A stretch of 23,663 nucleotides of DNA from Sandaracinus sp. (GCA_020633125.1 JACKEH010000065.1:1-23663), one strand, 5' to 3'. Shown: positions 8,705-15,500, counted from the stretch's first letter. Notes: generated by a model not told the origin, from the letters alone. Translations and numbers: made by a program.

Positions 8705-8869
8705 AGTACCCCCGCCCGCAAGTTCGTTCCGGGTATCCGCGGCCCTCGACGCGGATCTCGCTCGCCGACCTCCTCGAATAGGCTTCGGCCTGTCCTTCGT
8801 CGGCGCGGCAAACGACCTCCACGCCGATCATCCACGGCAACCCGGAACGAACTTGCGGGCGGGGGTACT
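8705..8869. repeat. 165-bp element with 30-bp perfect terminal inverted repeats
   Basis: Positions 8705-8734 and 8840-8869 are perfect inverted copies of each other (outer ends AGTACCCCCGCCC and GGGCGGGGGTACT). The 105-bp interior has three further hairpins: ATCCGCG/CGCGGAT (8735-8756), AGGC-TTCG-GCCT (8780-8791) and TCGGCG/CGCCGA (8800-8827). The whole could fold into a cloverleaf-like cruciform or RNA. Each arm, read outward, contains GGAAC and then GTACT 16 nt later, which resembles an ECF-sigma promoter. It lies between pgi and the phasin-like gene. No clear target-site duplication and no convincing ORF were seen. A MITE-like element, a structured RNA or a regulatory element are all possible. 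Confidence 0.85.
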
Positions 8870-8944
8870 CGTCGAGACCGCAACTCGTGCGTGCGTCACG
8901 CGGCAGGTCGAAACGCGTTCTCTTCGTCCGACGCCGAAACGCGA

Positions 8945-8974
8945 AAGGACCACGCGGCCGAGCCGGTGGTCCTT
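8945..8974 (-). terminator. terminator hairpin after the phasin-like gene
   Basis: AAGGACCAC (8945-8953) pairs perfectly with GTGGTCCTT (8966-8974) around a 12-nt GC-rich loop. It lies 22 nt beyond the stop of the minus-strand phasin-like gene. Read on that strand, the stem ends in CCTTTCGCGTTT. Confidence 0.65.
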
Positions 8975-8996
8975 CGTGCGTCACGAAGCGAACGAA

Positions 8997-9608
8997 TCAG
9001 GCCGCGGCCTTCTCCGCCGCCTCGACGATCGTCTTGCGGTTCTTGTGCGCCTTCTCGTACGCGACGATCGCGGCGGCCGTCGCGGTGTCGGCGTCGGCGA
9101 GCTTCGCGAGCACTTCCTTCGCGGTCAGCGCGTCGTAGCCGGCGAGCGGCGACTTCGCGGCCTTGGCGACCTTGGGCTTGCTCGCCTTCTTGGCCGGCTT
9201 CGCCTTCTTGGCCTTCGGCGTCTCGAGGCCCGTCAGGCGCTCGTCCACCTTGGCCTCCACCTGCGTGAGCGTCTTCTTGAGGCGCACGAGGAGGTCCTTC
9301 TGGAGCTCGAAGGTGCGCTCGCGCGCCTCGGTCTCGGCGAGCTCCCGCACCTCGGCGGGGGCCGGGAGGCGGGGCATGGCCGCCATCTCGCGGGCCAGAC
9401 GCACGAACGCCTCGGTCTCCTCACGAAGCGCGGACACGAGCTGCTCGCTCGCGTCGCGGGCGGTGCCCACGAAACGCTCGCCGGCCTCGCGAGTCTCGGT
9501 GAGCAGGCTGGTGCCGGCGGCCTTGGTCTCTTCCACGAAGAGCGCGCCGCGCTCTCGAATGCGCTGCACGGCGGCGACCGCTTCGGCCTTCAGGGTGGTC
9601 TTCGTCAT
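8997..9608 (-). CDS. phasin-like helical protein with Lys/Ala-rich tail
   Basis: This 203-aa protein starts at ATG 9608 with GAGGAAG upstream. Residues 1-125 are a charged amphipathic helix region (VQRIRERGALFVEETK, LREETEAFVRLAREM) of the kind seen in phasins and related coiled coils that coat polyhydroxyalkanoate granules. Residues about 130-152 form a PKAKKAKPAKKASKPK-type basic stretch. The last 50 residues make a small separate domain (YDALTAKEVLAKLADAD...) like the short C-terminal modules of poly(3-hydroxyalkanoate)-associated or H1-like proteins. PHA binding is an inference; no PHA synthase gene is in the window. It is divergent from two tiny ORFs, with a shared operator cluster between them. 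Confidence 0.7.
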   Translation of the reverse strand: MTKTTLKAEAVAAVQRIRERGALFVEETKAAGTSLLTETREAGERFVGTARDASEQLVSALREETEAFVRLAREMAAMPRLPAPAEVRELAETEARERTFELQKDLLVRLKKTLTQVEAKVDERLTGLETPKAKKAKPAKKASKPKVAKAAKSPLAGYDALTAKEVLAKLADADTATAAAIVAYEKAHKNRKTIVEAAEKAAA

Positions 9609-9674
9609 GGTCTTCCTCGCTTCCCCTATTCCCCACGAATCGGGCTTCCCCACGGGAGGGTTCGACGCCGACTT

Positions 9675-9833
9675 TGACGCGCGGTGTCGAAACCTCTCCG
9701 CGTCACTAACGCGTTGCGTCATAAAGTGCAAGCCACGAGCTGTGTGCGGGACGGAAAATTCAATGTTTCCGTGAAATGTCGCCCGCGTCACGGGTTGGAG
9801 GCTTTGACGCGGTGCGCTTGACGCGTCGCGTCA
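9675..9833. promoter_or_regulatory. cluster of TGACGCG operator-like sites in a divergent promoter region
   Basis: Two 15-bp copies of T(G/A)ACGCGT(C/T)GCGTCA lie at 9707-9721 and 9819-9833. The second is a perfect 7-1-7 palindrome. Extra TGACGCG half-sites occur at 9675-9681 and 9805-9811 (forward) and at 9699-9705 and 9784-9790 (reverse). The full sites lie about 100 nt before the phasin-like gene (minus) and 34 nt before the small-ORF pair (plus), so one regulator probably controls both. A dimeric TetR- or GntR-type repressor would fit the symmetry, but none is encoded in the window. Confidence 0.75.
9751..9772. promoter_or_regulatory. ACGGAAA-N8-TTTCCGT inverted repeat
   Basis: A 7-bp perfect inverted repeat with an AT-rich 8-nt centre (ATTCAATG) lies midway between the two 15-bp operator-like sites. 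It is the most AT-rich stretch in the divergent region. It may be a second regulator's site or overlap the core promoters. Confidence 0.45.
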
Positions 9834-9866
9834 TGATTCCCAAGGTGGGGGCTTCGGAGGTGCTTC

Positions 9867-10052
9867 ATGCCCAACTCTCTCCCCCTGCCCCGACCGCGCT
9901 CGCTCTCGTTCGACCAGAGCCGCCGCGCGTGGGTGGCCCTGCCGTGGACCGTCGGTCGCCGCCTCGCGGACCGACTCTCGCGCTTCGTCTTCGACATCGA
10001 CGCGCTCGACCTCGAGCTCGTGCGCGACGACTTGCCCGAGGTGTCGTCATGA
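9867..10052 (+). CDS. small hypothetical protein (61 aa)
   Basis: This short ORF starts at ATG 9867, with GGAGG at 9856-9860 in good spacing. The protein has a Pro/Arg-rich N-terminus, a Trp-containing middle (RRAWVALPWTVGRRLADRL) and an acidic C-terminal segment (DIDALDLELVRDDLPEVSS). I do not recognise a family and see no signal peptide or membrane helix. Its stop overlaps the next start (ATGA), which supports real translation and coupling. Position next to the operator cluster suggests co-regulation with the divergent phasin-like gene. Confidence 0.6.
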   Translation: MPNSLPLPRPRSLSFDQSRRAWVALPWTVGRRLADRLSRFVFDIDALDLELVRDDLPEVSS

Positions 10053-10159
10053 CGGCCGACATCCTTCTCGCCGCCTGGGGCTTGGCCCTCGTCGGCGCCT
10101 TCGGCGGCGTCTTGGTGGTCTCCGGGGTCGACCGGATGCTTCGCTGGTTCGGGATGTGA
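10049..10159 (+). CDS. very small single-pass membrane protein (36 aa)
   Basis: ATG 10049 overlaps the preceding stop as ATGA. Nearly the whole 36-aa protein is one hydrophobic helix (ILLAAWGLALVGAFGGVLVVSG) ending in VDRMLRWFGM, so it should be an inner-membrane miniprotein. The function is unknown. Pairing with the soluble 61-aa protein suggests the two act together, for example by tethering it to the membrane, but that is inference. Confidence 0.5.
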   Translation: MTADILLAAWGLALVGAFGGVLVVSGVDRMLRWFGM

Positions 10160-10229
10160 GCCGACGCCGAGCTCTGACCGCTCGTCCGGAACGTCCGACA
10201 GCCCTCTCCAGAGCCGACGTCGTCGCTGC

Positions 10230-10235
10230 TATCCT
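10230..10235 (+). promoter_or_regulatory. -10-like hexamer 6 nt before the FGE-lipoprotein start
   Basis: TATCCT is followed by exactly six bases and then ATG 10242. With normal -10 spacing, transcription would begin at the A of the ATG, giving a leaderless mRNA. No Shine-Dalgarno sequence is present. Confidence 0.5.
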
Positions 10236-10241
10236 GGCTCG

Positions 10242-11318
10242 ATGCGGCTGGTGTCGGTGCTCGCGCTCTTCGGAGCGGCTTGTGGTCAGCCTGCCGCTTC
10301 GACGGATGCAGGTGCGGCTGACGCGTCGGTCTTCGACGCCTCGTTCGATGCCTCGTTCGATGCCTCGTTCGATGCCTCGTTCGATGCCATGACCGAGCGC
10401 GACGGAGGCATGACGCCGGAAGGAGGCGTCGACGCCGGGTCGAGCCTCGACGGAGGCGACCCGTGGAGCGGAACCGCCTGCTCCGTCTCGGGGGTGAGCG
10501 GCGTGTGCTTGGACGTGTCCGCTTGCGACGGAGTGTCGACGCCCGGCTTCTGCCCCGGTCCGTCGAACATTCGTTGCTGCACGCCACGCACGGACGGAGG
10601 CGTGCCGCCCGACGGCTCGACGAGCTGCGATCCCGAAGCCCGTCCACAACCCAACGTCGGGCTCGTGGAGGCCGCGGGGGTCGGCGGTTGTCCCGCGGGC
10701 ATGGTTCGAGTGTCGACCTTCTGCGTCGACCGCTACGAAGCCAGCCTCGCGGAGGTTCGACCGGACGGCAGCCTCGTGCCGTGGTCACCGTATTTTCATC
10801 CGGGCGACACGCGCGTGCGTGCGCTCTCGCTGCGTAATGCGGTACCGCAGGGCTACGTCGACGGTCGCACCGCGGCGCGTGCTTGCGCGGAAGCTGGCAA
10901 ACGTCTGTGCACGAACACCGAGTGGCTTCGCGCCTGCCAGGGCCCCGACGCCACGACCTATCCCTACGGCAACACCCGAGAGACGGGTCGGTGCAACGAC
11001 GCGCGCGCGATGCATCCCGCGGTCGAGTACTTCGGAACGAGCGCGGATTGGATCTGGTCCGAGCTCGATCACCCGTGCATCAATCAGCTGCCGATGTCGC
11101 TCGCGACGACCGGCGCGTACGCAGACTGCGAGACCTTCGAAGGCCTGCTCGACATGATGGGCAACCTTCACGAGTGGACCGCCGATCCCGACGGCACGTT
11201 TCGAGGCGGCTTCTACGTCGACACGGTGCGCAACGGGCCCGGGTGCCTGTACCGCACGACCGCGCACGACATGGGTCATTTCGACTACTCCACCGGCTTC
11301 CGTTGCTGCGCGGATTGA
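10242..11318 (+). CDS. lipoprotein with Cys-rich module and FGE/SUMF1-type domain
   Basis: This 358-aa protein has a lipoprotein signal peptide (core LVSVLALFGAAC, Cys14). An Asp/Ala/Gly-rich tether follows, which includes four perfect DASF repeats (about residues 33-49). A Cys-rich module comes next (about 80-115, SGVCLDVSACDG...PGPSNIRCC), then a formylglycine-generating-enzyme (SUMF1) fold from about residue 145 to the end. That fold shows GMVRVSTFCVDRYEAS, GKRLCTNTEWLRACQG, YPYGN, MMGNLHEWTAD, RGG and GFRCC. The paired active-site Cys arrangement of true FGE is not evident, so this is more likely a surface carbohydrate- or ligand-binding protein than a sulfatase activator. The gene stands alone and ends before a shared terminator. 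Confidence 0.88.
   Translation: MRLVSVLALFGAACGQPAASTDAGAADASVFDASFDASFDASFDASFDAMTERDGGMTPEGGVDAGSSLDGGDPWSGTACSVSGVSGVCLDVSACDGVSTPGFCPGPSNIRCCTPRTDGGVPPDGSTSCDPEARPQPNVGLVEAAGVGGCPAGMVRVSTFCVDRYEASLAEVRPDGSLVPWSPYFHPGDTRVRALSLRNAVPQGYVDGRTAARACAEAGKRLCTNTEWLRACQGPDATTYPYGNTRETGRCNDARAMHPAVEYFGTSADWIWSELDHPCINQLPMSLATTGAYADCETFEGLLDMMGNLHEWTADPDGTFRGGFYVDTVRNGPGCLYRTTAHDMGHFDYSTGFRCCAD
10341..10388 (+). repeat. four perfect 12-bp tandem repeats (TCGTTCGATGCC)
   Basis: Four identical in-frame 12-nt units encode Ser-Phe-Asp-Ala in the tether of the FGE-type lipoprotein. The perfect identity suggests recent slippage, so copy number may vary between strains and change tether length without a frameshift. 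Confidence 0.9.
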
Positions 11319-11381
11319 GCCGCGCGCGTCGCTCGTGAACCACGGGCACGGCCGCATCGACACGGAGCGGACGGAACGAAA

Positions 11382-11403
11382 AGAGCCCCGTCTCCGGGGC
11401 TCT
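11382..11403 (-). terminator. strong terminator between the FGE lipoprotein and RRM genes
   Basis: AGAGCCCCG and CGGGGCTCT form a perfect 9-bp stem with a TCTC loop. On the minus strand the stem ends in CTCTTTTCG, a short T tract, so it best terminates the RRM gene (stop at 11419). It can also serve the convergent lipoprotein gene. Confidence 0.8.
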
Positions 11404-11418
11404 CTTCGCGCGTGGCGC

Positions 11419-12069
11419 TCAGTAGTCGAAATCGTCGTCGTCGTCGCGACGACGGCGTCCACCGCCTGCGCCTCCGTCGAACTTCTTCTTGCGACGGCTG
11501 TCGGCGTCGGGCTTGCCCTCACGATGATCCGGAAGAGGTGCCGGTCCGCCGCCGAAGCGGGGCTTGCGATCGCCAAAGCCACCGCCGCCGCCGCCGCCGT
11601 AGCCGCCGCGGTCACCACCGCCGCCGCCGCCGTACCCACCGCGGTCGCCACCGCCGCCGCCGCCGTAGCCGCCACGGTCACCGCCGTAACCACCACGGTC
11701 ACCGCCGCCGCCACCGCCGAAGCGGGGTTTGCGGTCGCCGTAGCCACCGCCTCCACCGCCGCCGGGACGACGGTCGCCGTAGCCACCGCCTCCGCCCGGA
11801 CGCGGAGGACGATCCCCACGCGGCCGCTCCGTGGCGAGGTCGACACGCAGACGACGACCTCCGAGGGAGGCACCGTCCATCGCATCACGGGCCGCGGTGG
11901 CCTCGGCCTCGCTCCCGTATGTGACGAACCCGAAGCCGCGGCTCCGACCCGTCTCGCGATCCGTCACGACCTTCGCGTCCACCACCTCGCCATAGGGCGC
12001 GAACGCTTGCTGAAGCTCGGCGTCGTCCGTGGACCAGGGAAGGCCTCCCACGAAGAGCTTGTTCGACAC
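11419..12069 (-). CDS. glycine-rich RRM RNA-binding protein
   Basis: This 216-aa protein has one N-terminal RNA recognition motif (residues 1-80) with RNP2 LFVGGL and RNP1 RGFGFVTY. A long low-complexity tail of repeated GGGGGDRGGYGG and GFGDRKPRFGG units follows, then a basic KKKFDGG...GRRRRD segment and an acidic DDDDDFDY end. The order matches glycine-rich cold-inducible RNA-binding proteins known in cyanobacteria and myxobacteria. RGG/GY-rich tails can promote RNA binding and condensate formation. The start is GTG 12069 with GAGGAG upstream. The DNA for the tail (about 11560-11800) is an imperfect CCGCCG-rich tandem repeat prone to slippage. A 548-bp gene-free region lies upstream. Confidence 0.9.
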   Translation of the reverse strand: MSNKLFVGGLPWSTDDAELQQAFAPYGEVVDAKVVTDRETGRSRGFGFVTYGSEAEATAARDAMDGASLGGRRLRVDLATERPRGDRPPRPGGGGGYGDRRPGGGGGGGYGDRKPRFGGGGGGDRGGYGGDRGGYGGGGGGDRGGYGGGGGGDRGGYGGGGGGGFGDRKPRFGGGPAPLPDHREGKPDADSRRKKKFDGGAGGGRRRRDDDDDFDY

Positions 12070-12617
12070 TGTCTGATTCTCCTCTGTCTCTCTCTCGGTT
12101 CGATTGCTTCCGCCGGACAGTTCACTGACAGGTTCGCCTAGTCAGGTCACGCAACCAGGTTGCCTATTCGGTCGACTGGACAGGGGAGAGCTCACCGCAC
12201 CATGCCTCGCACTACGGGCGAGCTGATTTGTTACCAGGGAAGGGGAAAACTTTCCAGGGGATCGAGCGTGGTCCGTGCGCGTCGGGAGCCGGGCGTGGTC
12301 GGTTCGTTCGGTCGCCGTGGGCTCGACCACTGCGTGCCGTGATTCACGCGAAGCACGCACGCGCGCCGCGGGGCCTCACGAGGGCTCGGAAAAATCGGCG
12401 CATTCGTCGGAGTCGACCCTCCATGCTCGAGGCGGGATCGTGGGCGCGTGGGACCGCCCGCCCCACGATTCGAGGCGCGAGAGCTCGGTCGTCGGGGTGC
12501 CCGGAAAAGCACGGCACCTCGCGACGAGCACGCTTCGCGCTCGGAGCGACCGGCACTTGCGGATCGCAATCCGTGCCAGCGGCCGGGCGCTCGGTGGTGT
12601 GCCACGGAATCGTGCTC
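12070..12617. other. gene-free region upstream of the RRM gene, with several palindromes
   Basis: No convincing gene is visible in these 548 bp. Features seen are GCAACC-A-GGTTGC (12151-12163), CTGAC...GTCAG (12125-12145), GGAAA-AC-TTTCC (12244-12255) and a hairpin with ATCGTGGG/CCCACGAT arms (12437-12469). The part next to the RRM gene probably holds its promoter and a long 5' UTR, as is usual for cold-shock-type genes. The 12437 hairpin may terminate the glycosylase gene 150 bp away, but it has no T tract. Confidence 0.4.
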
Positions 12618-13394
12618 TCAGACCGAGGTGCGTTGGCAGGTCGAACAGAAGTACGTGCTTCGCCCGTCGTCGCCTTGCCGACGCATGCGAACGGGGTCCC
12701 CGCAGGTGAAGCACGGATCGCCACTGCGCCCGTAGACCCAATGACGTCCGCCTTCGCCCCGGCGCGTCACGCGTGGCCCTCGGCCGACGTTGCGTGCGAG
12801 CAGTTGACGCGCGCGCTCGAGCACGCGCAGGAGCGTGGCGTCGTCGAAGCTCGCGACCTTCGCGAAGGGGTCGACACGCTCGACGTAGAGCACCTCGGAT
12901 TTGTACACGTTGCCGATGCCCGCGACGACGTGTTGCCGCATCAGCGCGGCGCCGAGCGGTAGCTCCGCGCAGGCCCGCAGTCGCGGAAGCACGTGCGCGA
13001 GGGGAGCGTCGGAGAGCAGGTCGGGACCGAGTGTCGCGACCTGGCGAGCGTGCTCGGGCCGACGTACGAAACGTGCGACCGGCAGGTCGAAGCCGACGGC
13101 GACACCACGTGCGGTGTGGATGGCGACGCTCATGCGCGTGCGCGGGAGGCGCCAGCGTTGGTCCGGCGCGTAGGTGTCCCATCGCCCGTTCATGAGCAGA
13201 TGCGAGTGAAGCCAGAGGCCGTCGTCGAAGGCGAAGAGCAGGTTCTTGCCGCGCGCTTCGATCTCGGTGACGACCCGACCTTCGCGTTCGCGCGCGAGGG
13301 CCGGCAGCGTCGCCTCCCAACGCACCACGCGTTCTCCCTCGAGCACGGGGCGCAGCCGCGCGGCGGCTCGAAAGATGGTGTCGCCTTCCGGCAC
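12618..13394 (-). CDS. Fpg/Nei-family DNA glycosylase (endonuclease VIII-like)
   Basis: This 258-aa base-excision repair enzyme removes oxidised bases and nicks the abasic site. It starts at GTG 13394 and encodes (M)PEGDTIFRAA, where the Pro exposed after Met removal is the catalytic nucleophile and the Glu is the catalytic acid. The conserved Lys is in EARGKNLLFAF. The helix-two-turn-helix motif is VVAGIGNVYKSEVLY. The C-terminal zinc finger has four Cys (CFTCG...FCSTCQ). The PEGDT start and EARGKNL are typical of Nei rather than MutM/Fpg (PELPE). It is complete, in contrast to the genes immediately to its right. Confidence 0.93.
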   Translation of the reverse strand: MPEGDTIFRAAARLRPVLEGERVVRWEATLPALAREREGRVVTEIEARGKNLLFAFDDGLWLHSHLLMNGRWDTYAPDQRWRLPRTRMSVAIHTARGVAVGFDLPVARFVRRPEHARQVATLGPDLLSDAPLAHVLPRLRACAELPLGAALMRQHVVAGIGNVYKSEVLYVERVDPFAKVASFDDATLLRVLERARQLLARNVGRGPRVTRRGEGGRHWVYGRSGDPCFTCGDPVRMRRQGDDGRSTYFCSTCQRTSV

Positions 13395-13438
13395 GCGTGC
13401 AGCTTGAGGTCACCGTCGTCGGACGTCACGCTCGCGGG

Positions 13439-13958
13439 GTGGGCGTGCTGGTTCATCGAGACGAGAGCAACGTGGTCGTGCGGGACGCGAACGTGCTCGT
13501 GCAGCTTCGGTGGGGGGCGCTCACGGACCGAGACGATCGCCGCCATGTTGGACGCGCTCGACGCGATGCGTTCCGAAGGCGCCGAACGCGTGGGGTGCTG
13601 GTCGTGCTCGAGCCCGGGGCGCCGCCGCCGCCGCCCACGATGCGGGAACGCCAACGCCAGCTCATCCCGGAGCTCGCGTCGCGGCCGTGGTTGCATGCGG
13701 CGATCGCGATTCCCGGAGAAGGGGTCTCGACTGCTGCTCCGAGGGCTGCTCCCGCGCAAGCTCGAGCGCGTCGAGATGACGAGCTCGGCGGGCGTGCGTG
13801 TCGGATCTTGGCTCCCGTCGTCGGCTCGAAACCGACGGTGCTGCGGCGGCTCGTCGACGAGGCGCGCGTCTCGCCGACCGCTGAACCGGGGCTTGTTTCC
13901 TTTTTGTTTCGGTCGTCCCGCATCCGGAAGCTGCCCTTCGCGCTTGGCCTCGTGGTAG
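13439..13958 (+). pseudogene. frameshift-broken conserved hypothetical gene
   Basis: Coding sequence jumps between all three plus frames. Stitched together it reads ESNVVVRDANVLVQLRWGAL, then ETIAAMLDALDAMRSEGAERVG, then VLVVLEPGAPPPPPTMRERQ...WLHAAIAIPGEGV, then LLRGLLPRKLERVEMTSS, then ILAPVVGSKPTVLRRLVDEAR. Switches lie at about 13528 (an extra C), 13592-13595 (a lost G in a G run), 13735 and 13795. The restored protein would be about 150 residues with an alpha/beta look, possibly STAS-like, but I do not recognise the family. The start is probably one of the GTG codons at 13439 or 13445, divergent from the glycosylase gene. The 3' end is uncertain, anywhere from about 13884 to 13958. Sequencing error is as likely as decay. 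Confidence 0.55.
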
Positions 13959-13961
13959 CGT
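13956..13961 (+). promoter_or_regulatory. -10-like hexamer 6 nt before the ATP-grasp start
   Basis: TAGCGT is followed by six bases and then GTG 13968, matching the arrangement before the FGE-type lipoprotein. It suggests a leaderless transcript; there is no Shine-Dalgarno sequence. Confidence 0.45.
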
Positions 13962-13967
13962 CGCGAC

Positions 13968-15500
13968 GTGGCGAGTCCCCGACGTCCTCAGACGCACGGT
14001 TCGAAGAAGAACCCCCGAGAAACGCGCACACCGGTCTTCGATGGATATGACCCCATCGAGGGCTGCTACGACGAGCTCTTCGCGGGCCCTCAAGCGCGCC
14101 CGCCGGGATCGCGCCGGTGGTGCGGCAGCTCGATCAGCTCGGTGAGTCCGAGTTCGCATGCGCCAACGCCTCGCGGACGGTGCCTTCTTGCAGAGCGGCA
14201 TCACCTTCCGTGTCTACGGCGATCCGCGCGGCACCGAGAAGATTTTTCCTTTCGACGTGATTCCACGAATCGTCGGCGCGAAGGAGTGGGAAAAGGTCGA
14301 GAAAGGGCTGGAGCAGCGTGTCAAAGCGCTGAACCTCTTTCTCTCGGATGTCTACGGGGAAGAGAGGGTCTTCAAAGCGAAGAACTCTCCGATCGACCAA
14401 ACCATCGTGAAGGGCTCCACCGGGTATCTCGAGAAGATGCGCGGCATTGGCCGCCCGGACCGAAGAAGCTGGATCCGACGTACGTGCACGTCGCGGGCAT
14501 CGACCTCGTGCGTGCGCCGAACGGGGAGTTCCTCGTGCTCGAGGACAACCTGCGGACGCCGAGCGGGGTCTCGTACGTGCTCGAGAATCGCCTCGTGATG
14601 AAGCGGGTCTTCCGGGATTGTTCGCGAAGGTGAAGGTGCGGAACGTCGACGCGTACCCGCAGAAGCTCCGCGACGGCCTCAAGTCACTTGCCGGGTGGAT
14701 TCGACCCTCGCGGTTCTGACGCCCGGGCAATACAACAGCGCGTATTTCGAGCACAGCTTCCTCGCGCGCCGCATGGGCTCGATGTTGGTTCAGGGAAGCG
14801 ACCTCTTCGTGCACGACGACCGGGTCTACGTGAAGACGACGAAGGGGCCGAAGCGCATCGAGGTGCTCTACCGGCGCATCGACGACGAGTTCCTCGACCC
14901 GACCGTGTTCGACCCGACAGCTTGCTCGGCGTGCCGGGCATCGTGCAGGCCTACGCGAAGGCAACGTCGTGCTCGCGAACGGGCTCGGAAACGGCTGCGC
15001 GGACGACAAGGGCGTGTACCTTCGTGCCGGACCTCATCCGGTTCTACCTCGGCGAGGAGCCCATCCTCGGGCAGGTCGAGACCTACCACTGCAGCCGGCC
15101 CGACCACCTCTCGCACGTGCTTGCAGAACCGAGCACCTCGTGGTGAAGGCGGTCGACGCGTCCGGCGGGTACGGATGCTCTTCGGGCCGCGCTCGACGAA
15201 GAAGGAACGGAAGGACTTCGCCGAGCAGCTCAAGGCCGCGCCCCGCGGCTACATCGCGCAGCCGGTGGTCGAGCTGTCGACGTGCCCGACGCTCACGAAG
15301 AAGGGCGTCGCGCCGCGTGTCGACCTGCGTCCGTACATCGTGACCGGCACCAGCACGTGGGTGCTGCCGGGGGGCCTCTCGCGCGTCGCGCTGAAGGAAG
15401 GCAGTTACGTCGTGAACTTCGAGCCAAGGCGGTGGAAGCAAGGACACGTGGGTGCTCGCGAGCGACGACACCGCGAGCGACGCGCAGGAGGCGGCGGAAT
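13968..15500 (+). pseudogene. circularly permuted ATP-grasp protein, broken by about 11 indels
   Basis: The pieces match the COG2308 circularly permuted ATP-grasp family (DUF404/DUF407) from end to end. They include FDGYDPIEGCYDELFAG, SGITFRVYGDPRGTEKIFPFD, YVHVAGIDLVRAPNGEFLVLED, LRTPSGVSYVLENR, LTPGQYNSAYFEHSFLARRM, YRRIDDEFLDP, LLGVPGIVQAYAK, VPDLIRFYLGEEPIL, YIAQPVVELSTCPTL, VDLRPYIV and WVLPGGLSRVALKEGSYVVN. Frame switches lie near 14090, 14155, 14450, 14613, 14692, 14910, 14960, 15019, 15138, 15173 and 15418. Most fit loss of one base in a G or C run; 15418 fits a gained T. Restored length is about 510 residues, normal for the family. Members are predicted amidoligases paired with alpha-E proteins. 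The restored stop overlaps the alpha-E start (ATGA). Confidence 0.85.

Noticed and set aside
8705..8869. Insertion sequence with transposase
   Set aside because: The 165 bp hold no ORF of useful size and no clear target-site duplication.
8703..8984. 93-codon minus-strand frame spanning the inverted-repeat element
   Set aside because: It merely reads through both arms. There is no ribosome binding site or domain, and its ends are fixed by the repeat structure.
5586..9677. Very long plus-strand open frame (over 1,300 codons) across the ABC operon and pgi
   Set aside because: It is a shadow of the permease and of the antisense side of pgi and the phasin-like gene. Its composition is Arg/His/Asp-rich with no domain, as expected for high-GC antisense frames.
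10341..10388. Four 12-bp repeats as a possible iteron or CRISPR
   Set aside because: They are contiguous, in frame and inside a lipoprotein tether, so they are a coding microsatellite.
10680..11318. Active formylglycine-generating enzyme
   Set aside because: The fold is present but the two-Cys active-site arrangement near the C-terminus is not evident, and no sulfatase gene is nearby.
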